64,000 nucleotides of DNA. Origin: Rosa chinensis (taxonomy: Eukaryota; Streptophyta; Magnoliopsida; Rosales; Rosaceae). The stretch spans positions 47,472,384-47,536,383 of the forward strand of contig NC_037093.1 of the NCBI RefSeq assembly GCF_002994745.2, written 5' to 3'. Made by a program: the position numbers and the translations under genes. The notes below the pieces were generated by a model, which had not been told where the DNA came from, made no database searches, and saw only the letters and a list, made by a program, of their open reading frames with translations. Of the stretch, positions 25,690 to 36,430 are shown piece after piece; positions within the stretch are counted from its first letter, which is position 1; each line of letters starts with the position of its first letter.

Positions 25690-26125
25690 GTTAATAATGC
25701 CAATAGAACAACCATGCAAGAATAAATGCCAATTTAGTTACCAAATTACCAGTGACCTAGAAATATGGTCACTAGAACCATGTGAGGGCATGGCTTTATA
25801 TGAGCAGATTTTGCAATTTAGTGACTATTGGTAATAGAATTTAATGATGAACATGTAGGTCACTAAAGCCATTATTATTTGTGACCAAAAGACCGTGTTC
25901 ACTAAAGACATGTTGAACTAGTGACCATAAAATTGTGGTCACTAAAGACATTTTGATTTAATGACCATAAAATCTTGGTCACTAAAGACATTTTGAATTA
26001 GTGACCAACTTACAATTGTTGGTCACTAAATAGAATCAGTGAGGGACCTATAGAGACCACCCAAATTTGGTCACTAACCACATTTAGCGACCAAATTTCC
26101 TAGTTTTACTGATCACTGTCATGGC
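25690..26125 (-). repeat. CACTA 3' subterminal repeats
   Basis: Repeated GGTCACTAAAGACAT, GTGACCA and AGTGACC motifs at short, slightly irregular spacing next to the right TIR, mirroring the left side. They are expected binding sites of the accessory protein. Confidence 0.75.
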
Positions 26126-27083
26126 CACTAATGCCCATATTTGTTGTAGTGTTCATACTCAAAATTCCTTCATATCAGAACCTGACCTTTTGGACTTTTA
26201 CTTATCAAATCCATATGGCTCTTGATTGTGTTTATGTTGAGATTTTAATTCATAAACCTAGACATGTCAAGCATTCATCACCAACTGTTTTGATGTCAAT
26301 CAAAGTCAAATTGAATTTTTGACAAATTTCCCAAGTTGATAGAATGCTGCTGGAATTTTTAAGAAAACTGCACAGTTTTTCATCCATCTTTTCCCATACT
26401 TTCCGAACTCCAATTTGCTTGAAATTTCAGTATGTTGTACCTTAACATGTCAACTTTGGATCTGAAAATTTTTAAGTTCATTGATCTTAAAATGAATTTT
26501 TACTAATTTTCTAAACTTGAGCTGTTCTTACCCTTATATATCACTTTATCATGTGTTCTACTTTGATAGTCCTTGATTCTGTTGAATCGGTTTCCAATGG
26601 TGAACATCAGCCACCCCATTTAAGTCATCTCTCCCTTGAAAACAGAACACCGCCACCACTCATTACCATCTTTCAACCTCCCCCATTTTTTCTCTTCTAC
26701 CTAAACCCAAATCTTTGAGGAAATGATGAAATTTGAGTGAAGAATGAGGATCAACAAATGATAGAAGAGTCAGGGATGAAGAGGTGGTGGTGTGTTCGAA
26801 GCTAGAGAGAATGAGAGTGAGGAAGAGGTTTGTTGGCTACTATTTTTGTGATGGAAGAAAATGGGTGGCTGCGCAGAGAATAGGAGAAGGAGAAAAATGG
26901 GTAATGAAATGACCCAATTACCTTCATGGTTTGCTACATGGCTTAAGACTTAATGCAATTATAGACAGTGTATACTATTCTTGGATCGAGCTTCAAACTT
27001 GGGGTACCAAAGTGATAGTTTTGCATAGTCGGGTACTGAAGTTAAAAGTAAGCCTTAGTTCGGGTACTGTTTGTATAATTTTC

Positions 27084-28580
27084 TTTTTACAAGTTGATAT
27101 AGCTACTAACTTTAATTCTGGGATATAGGCATATAGCTACTAACTTTAATTTTGGGGTCCCATTACAATTTACAAATTGATATTTAATTCTTGGATACTT
27201 TTGGTTGGTTTGAAGATTGAGACTGTCTGGAATGATTTGGATATGGAGTTGGAATTCAAAGTCAAGCTAATAACTTTAATTCTTTAGTGGTACAACAACT
27301 GTTTAAAGAGTTAATAACTTTATGCATTCATTTCAAGATATTCACACAACACCAGAACTTACCTACTCTCATCGTCTTCGACCTCAATTACACTCCTAGC
27401 CTTTCTATTGCGAACACAAAGAAGATGATATGCCATATCTGTATCCACAAGCCCATATTACACGCCCTTAGAGAAAATGGAATATCAATGAGCTTAAGGA
27501 TCCCCAACTTTTGATGTAGCCAAATCGTTCCTTCCAACCTCTGACTACCCTATCGTAGCCTCCTCCTCCTTCGCCACGTCATCACTGAAGCTGGCGTCAG
27601 AGAGAGAGAGAGTGAAGATTGGAGGGATGAGAGAGAGAGAGAGAGAGAGAGAGTGGCCTGATAGTAGTTATTTAATCAGATTGAGGGCATAATAGTTATT
27701 TTAGTTTAATTTGAGTTAGTGGGAATAAAAATCTTTGGATGAGGTAAGTGGGATAATTTTAGCTGATTTTGGTACTTTGGGTCAATGATCCATAAATAAA
27801 TTAATTTATTTAGAGATAAATTGATTTCCTTTATTGGTAAATTAGTATGAGACTACACTAGTTTGTCTATAAATTGAATTAAGATCTAATCGTATCGAAC
27901 TGGTTTCATACTTGTCTATTAATGTATTGGTATATTGATGTATAATAAAACTTTTCTAAGTTAAGGAATGCATACTTTGACATAATTTTTTTCACTTTTT
28001 GCTAGCCTTTAGATTGAGCTACATTCGGCAATGCTCATAGCAAAGATTGAGCTACATTCCATATCACTAAATGATATGGAAATAATGTAATATACAGAAA
28101 GCAATAGCAAAGATACAATAGCTGTGCAACCAAAAAAAAAGATACAATAGCCGTGCGCGCCACTACCAGCAAACACTGACAAATCAAAACAAACACCAAT
28201 TGGAAAATTCACATAGGAAACCAAACACACAAATACAATTTCGTAAAATGAATTGTCATATGCTCGCTATCAAAGTCTCTTATTTTGATTGAAATAGTAA
28301 CCGACAAAGTGAGTTTTTTTAATAATTTATTAAAAATTCTTTTCTTAACCTCTTTTCTTCTAAATTTCTAATCATAACATTAATTAAAAATAAATAAAAA
28401 GTCAGTATCACTTTATTCTCAAAAAAAAAAAAAAAAAATTTTGATTAAAAAGTAAAAAGTAAATAGAAAAGAAATCAGACCAAAAAGAAAGTCTCACTGT
28501 AAGGGTCTTTTTCTTTGTTTTGGGCAAGGGGTAAAGTAAAAGTCTAAAACAGAGTTGTTGTAATTCGCAGAGCGTCCCAA
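27084..28580. other. intergenic, upstream of the DnaJ gene
   Basis: No gene recognised. It contains a short direct duplication of ATAGCTACTAACTTTAATT (27101-27150), a GA microsatellite at 27629-27653, a duplicated AGCTACATTC-type stretch near 28015-28060 and an A/T-rich stretch before the DnaJ start. The last 80 bases are presumably promoter and leader. Confidence 0.45.
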
Positions 28581-30714
28581 ATGGCTGGCTTCAATGGCGT
28601 CAGGATCGTCCACTGGCTCGCCCGTCGCTCTCTCTCCTCCAAAACCCTCCTAAACCCTACACCCTCCTCCTCCATATACAGTAGGCTCCTTGGAGGTGGT
28701 GCTTACAGGACCTTCAACACTGGGCTTTGCAACAATCATAGGGTTTTAGGAAATCATAATGGTATGTCAAAAACCCATCTTTTCTCTTTCTTTCTTAATT
28801 TTCAAGTAATGGGTTCTCAGTTCTCTGTTGGGTTGCTCTATTTTAGTCCAGGGCGAATTAAAGTGAGGCCCTTTAATCGTTTTTGTAGTCGTAGAGTATT
28901 TGGTGAATTGGAATCAATCTGAGAAATAGTCTTTGCGCTCAATTCTTTTGCAGTTTGTAGTAAGAATTGGTTTCTTGGAGCTGCGCATGCTAATTCGACT
29001 ACAGTGAGGTCGATTCATGGAACTGGTATTGGACACTTGCTTCTATGATTCATTTTGGTTTGTTTGCTTATGTATTTATGCACATTTCAGTTTATCATTC
29101 ACTCTTTGAAATCTGGGCTCTTTTCGGTGTTCTTTGTATTACTAGTTGAAAAACCATGTTTTTTGTAGGAAGATTTGGGATGGGTTTTATTGGGAAAGAA
29201 GGGTTGTTTCTTGTATAATGATTCTATTATCTGCTGTCACTTTGATATTTAAAGAAGAGTGTGGATTTTATTTATTTACGGGGCTTGTGCTGCCTTTTCT
29301 GTACCAGCATCAGTGGCTGCGAGAGATTACTATGATGCACTTGGTGTGAGCAAGACTGCAAATGCGTCGGAAATAAAGAAAGCCTATTATGGCCTGGCAA
29401 AGAAGCTCCATCCAGACACAAATAAAGATGATCCTGATGCCGAAAAGAAGTTTCAAGAAGTTCAAAAGGCTTATGAAGTTTTGAAGGATGAGGAGAAGCG
29501 TAGAGAGTATGACGAGTACGGCCATGATGCATTTGAAGAGAGAGGCAATGGCAACGGCAACGGCTTTCCCGGTGGTTTCGGCAGTCCATTTGAAGACTTT
29601 TTTGGCCGACAGGGTGGTGGACAGGATGTTAATGTAATTTTGGAGATATCCTTTATGGAAGCTGTTAAGGGATGTGCTAAAACTGTGCAATTTCGAGCTG
29701 CAGTTTCCTGTGAAGCTTGTAGTGGAACTGGTGCTCCTCCTGGCACCAAACGTGAATCATGTAAGGGCTGTGGGGGGTTAGGTATGACTTCCATGCAAAC
29801 CGCCCTTGGTAGGATGCATATGCCTTGTACTCAGTGTAGAGGGACTGGCAAAACTTTCCCGATACTCTGCAACTCTTGCAATGGAAAGCGTGTCTTAAAT
29901 GGAACGAAGTCAGTCAAGTTAGATATAATGCCAGGAATAGACAGCAATGAAACCATGCGGGTGTTCAGTAACGGTGGAGCTGATCCTGATGGAAATCAAC
30001 CTGGTGATCTTTATGTTACCATTAAGGTTAGGGAAGACCCAGTTTTCCGGAGACAAGGTGCCAACATTCATGTAGATGCCGTTCTGAGTATCTCTCAGGT
30101 AATGCTTAAGTACTTCACTGCTCAGTAGCTATCATATGCTTTTATTAATACGTAAAAGTTGTGAAGGGTGTGTATGAGATGATGAATTATATGTATATGT
30201 GTATATATATTTTCACTTTGAGGCAACTGGGAAGCCCAATAAAGAAGATCAGAAGATATGTTGCTCAGATTGTTGGTACTTGGAAGTTTTGATGTTTTAG
30301 GCAAATTTATACTTGTCGATCTTATATTCTATTTCTTTCAAATAATTGCCCGTCATTTGTGGCATCTTTCTTCCAGTGAAAGCAATTACCTATTTATTTA
30401 CTGAGGCCGGATGGAATGCTTTTGTGCAGGCAATATTGGGAGGAACCATAAAGGTCCCTACTCTCACTGGAGATGTACTCCTAAAGGTCAGCCCTGCCAC
30501 GCAACCTGGTCAGAAGGTAGTCCTGAAGAAGAAGGGGATCAAGACGAGGAACTCTTATTCATTGGGTGATCAATATGTGCACTTCAATGTCAGCATCCCA
30601 ACAAATCTGTCTCAAAGACAACGTGAAATAATCCAAGAATTTTCCAAAGAAGCTTCTTCCAAAGAAGAACAGGAGGGGGTACATGATAAGCGTGCTGCTG
30701 CAGGAGCATCTTGA
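28581..30714 (+). CDS. GFA2: mitochondrial DnaJ (Hsp40) co-chaperone, GFA2-like
   Basis: Four exons with GT-AG introns: 28581-28761, 28954-29025, 29308-30098 and 30430-30714, giving 442 residues. The N terminus is Ser/Arg/Leu-rich without acids, typical of a mitochondrial presequence. From about residue 90 it has a J domain ([15 protein letters not shown] in KKLHPDTN), a Gly/Phe linker ([14 protein letters not shown]), a zinc-binding region with four CxxCxG-type modules ([30 protein letters not shown]) and the C-terminal substrate-binding region ([30 protein letters not shown]). It would stimulate mitochondrial Hsp70. In Arabidopsis GFA2 is needed for polar-nucleus fusion. The J, linker and zinc regions all lie in one 791-base exon. 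Identity as GFA2 rests on domain order and presequence. Confidence 0.85.
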
Positions 30715-31669
30715 TATAATGGGTTGGAGATTGACCAAAAGAATACAGAAGAGGTGCAGAATTTAACCGTGTAGAGGAAACTAGAGTGGAAATTTTGCAG
30801 ATCTTGGGCTTAAAACAACTTCAATGTCACAATCTGGCTTCGTTGGACATGATTGTTGGTAAGAATTGAAATGGGGTACTTTGCTTTGCTTGAGGGTGAT
30901 CGAAGTATGAATGTTTCTTTCTTAGCTATACGTATGTCCACGAGATACTGACTGGACTGATGTTGATGGAAACCATCTGCTGATTAATACTTTCATTAGC
31001 AAATTATTTTGTTGGGTGTAAACCTGCTCAATACAATCTGAATAATGTTGTGTTTGCTCATTCGAGTTTAGTCATGATTAGCTCTTTGTTATCACGACAG
31101 TTTGAATTTAAGTTTTAGTTTGGCTTGTTGGTTCATGCCCCAGTTATAAAGTTCAGATCTTTTACAAAGGTAAGTATGGCTACGAGCCTACGATCTTTTA
31201 TTTTACCACTGACACAAAGATTGTACCTGTAGATCAATATCAGGGTGTTCAATAAACAGATCATCTAATTGTTCTACATTTGCAAGCAAACTGCCGAGTA
31301 CCTGTCAAAGTAGTTTGGAGCATAATTATTGTCCAATACTACTGTGTCCCATAGTTTGGTGCCAGTAGCTTCACAGTAAATCTCATGCATGTCCTCAACT
31401 CATATGATTCAAATAGCCAAATAGGTTCAGTGAAGGGTCAATAGAGGGGCCAAAAAATTTGATTCCTTGCTAGAAAATGTCAAGTTCAGTTTATATGTGA
31501 AGAAAAGAAACATGTTACAACTTACAACTGAAGAAATGAGGAATTTATTAAAAAAAAAAAAAACCAATTATGTAACTTGGCACAGATCAATTAAAACACA
31601 GCATTACAGTAAACTTGCTCAAAGAAACTAAAGGGGAGGGTTAGACATTTTCCCTTGGGAAGTTCTACA
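30715..31669. other. intergenic between convergent DnaJ and CDC45 genes
   Basis: Presumably 3' UTRs of the two convergent genes. No gene, repeat or element recognised apart from a poly(A) run near 31550. Confidence 0.5.
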
Positions 31670-33457
31670 TCACAATCTATCAGTCAACCTCATCATAAAG
31701 GTATTCACTTGAGCTGAATCCAGGATGATCCATGAAGACTCAAACATCTCATGGAAGAACTCTGCAGAAATCTCCTGAGCTGCAGTTCGAAATGCAATTC
31801 CAAATGAATTTCCTTTAACTGCTCCCAGTCGAGGCTTCCCACAAACCCCAACTATGATCATCTTTTTGGCTTCTTGTGCCAAGCAGGCACAAACCAAAGG
31901 CTTCATTCTAGCTCCCTTCTCTTTCAGAGCATCCATCACAAAATAGCACAATTTAGTCAATGCCTGGGGGTACCCCAACAGTTTCGCATCTACAGAATCT
32001 TCAAGTTTCACCCACCTAAATTTCCTTCCACTTCTTATACAACCACTCTTTGTTACTGCTCTACTTCCTTGTCTAACAATTGCCCTTTGTACCCGAATTG
32101 CTTTCTGCATTCCAGCTTTCAGCTTATCAAGATTGTTCAATGACAGTGCGTCATAAGCTACCCCAAACTGCTTAGCAGCACAGGAACCATCTGACTCTAC
32201 AAACGATTCAAGCAAAGCTGTAACTCCATACACCACATCTGCTGCTGATACCCTTGAGCCATAACCGTGGAGCCGCAGAAAGCTCCGGTAGTAGAAATCA
32301 GTGAGTCCATACTCGGGTAAAAACTGTTCAAATTGATCTCTCATCCTTTTTTTCACTTCAACATTCATGAACTGAAACTTCTGTTGGCAATCCACCAGCG
32401 CAATTCCCATCCTTGCAATAAGAAGCTGGAGCTTTTTCATTCCGTTGTCACTCCATGTCTTCATTTTGGTTGCAATGTAGGAAGAACAAATCATGGAATC
32501 AAATAAATTCCATTCCTGCAACAGCATTAGTCTAGGCTCATCTTCATATGCAATTCTAGACGAACTGGGCAGCCGAATCTTCGTCCCGTCTTTGAGAGTC
32601 ACCGAAGTCACTGCCTCCAAATTCCCTGAACTGTTAATATGCTGCTCAAGCTCCATAACCGCAGCCTGGTACCTCTCATCTGTTAACCTCTCGTGTACAA
32701 ACTGATCCGTTAAAGAAACACAAGACAACCAAAGCAACTCATTCGTGTTCTTCCTCAAAGAATGTGACAGATCATACATCAAACACCCCGAAGGCTTACC
32801 ATGAAAAGTACCCAAATGGTAGTATTTCTTCTTCAACTTCCCAAAAAGCTTAACCGGGTCTTCTTCCTCAGACACCCTCCTTTTCTTCCTCGACCCATCC
32901 CCATCCCCAGCTTCATCCTCCTCACTCTCACTATCACTATCACCATCACTATCCGACTCCCCATCAAGCTCATCATCACTATTCAAGTCACTCGCATTAG
33001 CCAAAGCCGAAACATCCTCAATATCATAGGCCAAATCCGCCTGCCTCTCGTCTTCCAATGTATAAAGCACAACCACACGATCATTCTGCTCACTGAGATT
33101 ATGCAAATGAATCGGCCGGTGACTGTCCACCACGAAAACACGCGCCACGGGGGACAAATTGAGCAGCCTCCTCAGGTCCCGGTGACACCCCCAATTGATC
33201 AAAAGAATACAAATCGGATTCTCCGACGACGAACACAGGTCCGGCCCTGCGTACTTGTGAATCTCCTGAAACGAAGACACCGGATAACACGAGTACCGGA
33301 CCGAATCCGATTCAAGCACATGTAAAATGATTTTGAGGGCACAGAGCGAGTCCACATCTGAAGTAGATGGGAATATGAGCAGAGGAGAACCCGACGAGGC
33401 TATCGCCGATTCGCGGAGCCTCGAGTAGAAAGACTCCACTGTTTGCTCTCTAACCAT
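31670..33457 (-). CDS. CDC45: CDC45 replication initiation factor
   Basis: One uninterrupted exon of 595 codons, the usual full length for plant CDC45. CDC45 joins MCM2-7 and GINS to form the CMG helicase at replication forks. Visible features are an N-terminal DHH-like fold region (PSTSDVDSLCALKIIL near residues 30-45 and VVDSHRPIHLHNL), an acidic Asp/Ser/Glu linker (about 155-187), a basic nuclear-localisation patch SRKKRRV right after it, and the conserved C-terminal region (DFYYRSFLRLHGYGSRVSAAD, GNSFGIAFR). The first Met matches the family N terminus. No intron or frameshift is present. An E2F-type site lies about 420 bp upstream, consistent with G1/S control. Confidence 0.95.
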   Translation of the reverse strand: MVREQTVESFYSRLRESAIASSGSPLLIFPSTSDVDSLCALKIILHVLESDSVRYSCYPVSSFQEIHKYAGPDLCSSSENPICILLINWGCHRDLRRLLNLSPVARVFVVDSHRPIHLHNLSEQNDRVVVLYTLEDERQADLAYDIEDVSALANASDLNSDDELDGESDSDGDSDSESEEDEAGDGDGSRKKRRVSEEEDPVKLFGKLKKKYYHLGTFHGKPSGCLMYDLSHSLRKNTNELLWLSCVSLTDQFVHERLTDERYQAAVMELEQHINSSGNLEAVTSVTLKDGTKIRLPSSSRIAYEDEPRLMLLQEWNLFDSMICSSYIATKMKTWSDNGMKKLQLLIARMGIALVDCQQKFQFMNVEVKKRMRDQFEQFLPEYGLTDFYYRSFLRLHGYGSRVSAADVVYGVTALLESFVESDGSCAAKQFGVAYDALSLNNLDKLKAGMQKAIRVQRAIVRQGSRAVTKSGCIRSGRKFRWVKLEDSVDAKLLGYPQALTKLCYFVMDALKEKGARMKPLVCACLAQEAKKMIIVGVCGKPRLGAVKGNSFGIAFRTAAQEISAEFFHEMFESSWIILDSAQVNTFMMRLTDRL

Positions 33458-34303
33458 GAGTCCGAGCTCAATTGGGCATAGGGGGATAAAGGGTTTCGAA
33501 AGAAATTAAAGACGAAAGCTTTGACTGTAATTCCCAAAACCCAATACAACCCTGAATCTAAATTACAATTGGGTACTCAAATTCAAAGAAAACTACTCAG
33601 ATTGAAAGTAAATATAAGGGATTTGACCCAGCAAATCTGAATCGGAGAGAGTCAAGTACCTGGGATTTGTATGGGCTCGGACACAGCGATGGGTTCTGTG
33701 TATTCGATTCGGCTATGGCAAATTGGGAATCGAATCTGGGAGAGAAAGAGAGAGAGAGAGAGAGAGAGGGAGATGGGGTTTTAGAAATTGAGAGTGTAAA
33801 TTTGAAAAGCATTTGAGTTTGGGTTTCTGTTTAACGCTTTTTTGTTTTGGTTGAAATTTTTGAACGCGCCGCGCAGTTTTGGCGCTCTGAAATTTTTGGG
33901 TTAGGTCGTTGTTGGAGGTGGGATAGGGTGTGTGAGTCCTCACGCTGGGGATTGTGAGGAGTAGATTGGTTCGACGGTGAGGATGGGCTGATTGTTGCAA
34001 TTGATGCGATGTTTGACTGTTGGACCCGGTTCTTTGTCGGCGGCTCGGACTCTTTATTAGGGAATTATAAAGGAATGATATCGTGCATGCCACGTGGCGC
34101 GCGGCAGATTAAAGCAATAATTATTCAATTTTACAGAAACTTACAAAGGATGGCACAAACCAAAAGAACAATTATATCATAACATGTTCTGTCATTAGTG
34201 AAAATCTAGGGTATCCATGTTATGTCGTGTGATAGAAAATTTATGATCCAATTGAACAGTGGTGAAATTTTTTGAAATTGAATCAAAATATTCTTTTAAT
34301 ATA
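33458..34303. other. CDC45 promoter and intergenic DNA
   Basis: The minus-strand leader contains a CT/GA run near 33741-33770. GC-rich DNA with an E2F-type site lies around 33860-33890. From about 34080 the sequence turns AT-rich and contains no gene up to the viral insertion. Confidence 0.55.
33878..33885 (+). promoter_or_regulatory. E2F-binding site TTTGGCGC
   Basis: Exact match to the E2F consensus TTTSSCGC, in a GC-rich island upstream of the CDC45 start codon. E2F control of replication-fork genes including CDC45 is established in plants and animals. Confidence 0.7.
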
Positions 34304-34674
34304 GGGGAAATTCCCACTTACACATTTTCTAGGGGGGTAATTCCCAGTCACCCAAAGTATTTTCAAAATACCGAAAAGGGGTACAGGAGGAGCATAGCAG
34401 GATCTGCACCATCACTTGTCCTTACCATCACATGGAGTTTGTCTCCTTCATGTTTGAAAACCCGTGGGTCAGCCTGCAAGCCTAGAAAGAATAAAATATA
34501 GTTTTATAGCTTTTATTTGTAGTTTTGTCAGCAAGCTCTTTGCGTAAGAGCTATTGTCCCTTTTTGCATGGGCTTTTGTTTATTTCTGCATGCTGTTTTG
34601 TATAGTTATGCATGCTTCTTCCACCTGTTTTTGCAATCACCACCGTAATCTTGTACAAAGCCAGCTAGAGCTGG

Positions 34675-34680
34675 TATAAG
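34675..34680 (+). promoter_or_regulatory. pararetroviral TATA box
   Basis: TATAAG in a context followed by an A/G-rich start region. With the polyadenylation signal 90 bases downstream, it gives the overlapping promoter/terminator arrangement used to make terminally redundant pregenomic RNA. Confidence 0.6.
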
Positions 34681-34766
34681 AAGGAAGAATAGATAGCAGA
34701 TGGAGTACGTTGGAGAAGAAAAAATCTCAGTACCCATTGCTTTCCTTTGTAAACACTTTCAGTATC

Positions 34767-34772
34767 AATAAA
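34767..34772 (+). terminator. pararetroviral polyadenylation signal AATAAA
   Basis: AATAAA about 60 bases after the inferred transcription start, the usual position in Caulimoviridae, where it is ignored on the first pass and used on the second. Confidence 0.6.
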
Positions 34773-35328
34773 GCCCTTTGTTCATAATATCATCTGTTCA
34801 TATACTTTCTACTTATTAACACCACATTCATCCATACATAACCCACAACAATAATCTGTAGCTGTAATATGGAGCAGTAGCTGTTCATGATTAGCAGTAG
34901 CTGTGGTGACACTTTATTCATGTTCGTGTGAAGCAAACTAGCATTCAACCAGTGTTTTCTATTGCAACTCCATAGAAGACTGTACAGTTTGTACTAGCAC
35001 GTTCAAGTAGGTTCATCTTACTTTTTATTTTCCGGTTTTCTTAGTAGACTTCTAGTCCAAAATAGGGAAACACTGAGATAATTATGCTATTATATTGCTA
35101 AACGGACGATCATATTATCTTTAAGGATTCCTGTTTTAATTAACATGCATGCCAAGATAACTAATAAAATTAGTCAGGGAACCTCTGAGTCTAAGAACCT
35201 CTGTTTCTGCTCTTGTTTGGCCCAATAGGTTGGCTTTGTATGCAGTTTTAAGCTCTTGTCCATGTTCAAGACTCAATCTTTAATAGATGTTTTGGCATAT
35301 GTGTAGTTAGGACAGACCCCCTTAAATT

Positions 35329-35340
35329 TGGTATCAGAGC
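35329..35340 (+). other. tRNA-Met primer binding site
   Basis: TGGTATCAGAGC is complementary to the 3' end of initiator tRNA-Met, the minus-strand primer of Caulimoviridae. It lies in the leader about 240 bases before the first ORF. Confidence 0.9.
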
Positions 35341-35567
35341 CTAGTTTAGCATTATAATAGTATAGTTATATCAGTAAAGTACCTTGAGGACAGAAGTCAT
35401 AAACACACCTAGTAAGAAAACAAGAAAAATTTGAACCTGTAATTAAGAGTCAGTACAATCCGACCCTGTATTGGGGGGCAATAGGCGACTATTGGAGGCC
35501 AATAGACGATTCAGTTATCTTGAAATCTAAACTGTTTGTTACATATATTTAAATCTGTTGTTGTTTT

Positions 35568-36071
35568 ATGATAGATTATCTTAATTTAGAGATTACAGAG
35601 CATCAAAAACGTAAGATCACTCTAGATCAGAATACTTTAGTTTGTTATTTTCCACAGAAGAATAATAAGCATATTTTGCATAGTGAAGAACATCCACTAA
35701 TTAATAGTGTCATAGACCTTATAATTAGCCAAGCAGAAAGTATAAAATTAGAACATAGTCAGTATAATCAGAAATTACAGCAAGTATTAGATTATTTTCA
35801 AAAAAATTCCCTACAAATAATTAGACAAAATTTAAGTTTTATACAATCACAACTAGAAGATAATAATAGAAATATACAAAGGTTTCCTAGTAGAAAAGAA
35901 ATAAAAGAGCTTGTAGACATCATTGACAGTAAGCCGAAGCAAGTAGAATTGCAGTCCTTAGAAATTGTAGAACAGCTGAAAATAGAAGTACAGAAAATTA
36001 AATTAGTACAAAAAGAGTTAACAGAGCAAGTAGACAAATTGCATAGTAAAATAGATAGATTATTAGTTTAA
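35568..36071 (+). CDS. pararetrovirus ORF1 (small coiled-coil protein)
   Basis: Intact for 167 residues. The C-terminal half (from about residue 95) is a Leu/Ile/Lys-rich heptad pattern expected to form a coiled coil. Position and size match the first small ORF of badnaviruses and tungrovirus, whose role is poorly defined (virion association is proposed). Its TAA overlaps the next ATG by one base (TAATG). I see no sequence motif that settles family membership. Confidence 0.7.
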   Translation: MIDYLNLEITEHQKRKITLDQNTLVCYFPQKNNKHILHSEEHPLINSVIDLIISQAESIKLEHSQYNQKLQQVLDYFQKNSLQIIRQNLSFIQSQLEDNNRNIQRFPSRKEIKELVDIIDSKPKQVELQSLEIVEQLKIEVQKIKLVQKELTEQVDKLHSKIDRLLV

Positions 36072-36430
36072 TGAATGATTCTAGAAATAATAATAATTAC
36101 ATCAAAGCATTAAAAGAAGTTAGTGAGTTAGAAGAAGAACCAATAGGATTTTCAGACTTTACAACAAGTGTTCCTAGTAATAATATTCCCATAAGGCAAA
36201 ATAATATTATTATCCAATTGATAATAAATTTAGCAGAAAAAATAGATCACATAGAAGAACAAATAGCAGAAATTAATCAACTTTTAAATAGCACATCAGC
36301 ATCATTACTACCATCATTAGTTAATAAATTAGAAAATTTAACATTAGGCACAAGCAATATAAGAAAAAGAAAAATAAACCCTTTTGATAATAGCAAATGG
36401 AACTCTTTAGAAGAAAAGGAAAAGAAATAG
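36071..36430 (+). CDS. pararetrovirus ORF2 (virion-associated-protein-like)
   Basis: Intact for 119 residues. It has an Asn-rich N terminus, a central amphipathic segment (about residues 48-75, IIIQLIINLAEKIDHIEEQIAEIN) and a basic Lys/Arg C-terminal patch (RKRKINPF), fitting a small nucleic-acid-binding virion-associated protein. It starts on the overlap with ORF1 and its end overlaps ORF3 by 34 bases, so leaky scanning from one RNA is likely. Confidence 0.68.
   Translation: MNDSRNNNNYIKALKEVSELEEEPIGFSDFTTSVPSNNIPIRQNNIIIQLIINLAEKIDHIEEQIAEINQLLNSTSASLLPSLVNKLENLTLGTSNIRKRKINPFDNSKWNSLEEKEKK

Larger units (their letters stand above)
8316..26151 (+). mobile_element. CACTA (En/Spm) DNA transposon, 17.8 kb including nested insertions
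   Basis: The ends are CACTGCAACAAATCTGGGC at 8316 and the inverted CACTACAACAAATATGGGC ending at 26151. These imperfect TIRs of about 27 bp are flanked by the identical trinucleotide TTC (8313-8315 and 26152-26154), the 3-bp duplication expected for CACTA elements. Both subterminal regions are packed with GTGACCAA/GGTCACTAA motifs. Inside are the two expected genes, a TNP2-type transposase and an En/Spm-like accessory coiled-coil protein, both broken. It carries three later insertions: a MITE (13169-13971), a repeat-rich insert (about 16350-17960) and a LINE (18688-24509). Confidence 0.93.
7751..27083. mobile_element. outer element with long terminal inverted repeats (MULE-like), split by a CACTA insertion
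   Basis: About 160 bases at 7751-7915 recur in inverted orientation at about 26905-27065, at an estimated 75-80% identity by eye. Shared words include TAACTTCAGTACCC and AAAACTATCACTTTGGTACC. The right end extends about 20 bases further to a GAAAATTATAC-type terminus, while the matching left-most bases appear lost. No target duplication was found. The element's own interior is only 7916-8315 plus 26155-26900, with no coding capacity. Long TIRs without a transposase suggest a non-autonomous Mutator-like element, but class is inference because the target duplication is missing. Confidence 0.6.

Noticed and set aside
29272..29794. Several minus-strand frames of more than 100 codons
   Set aside because: Antisense shadows of the DnaJ exon.
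32801..33325. 174-codon plus-strand frame rich in Ile/Thr
   Set aside because: Antisense shadow of the CDC45 acidic linker region.
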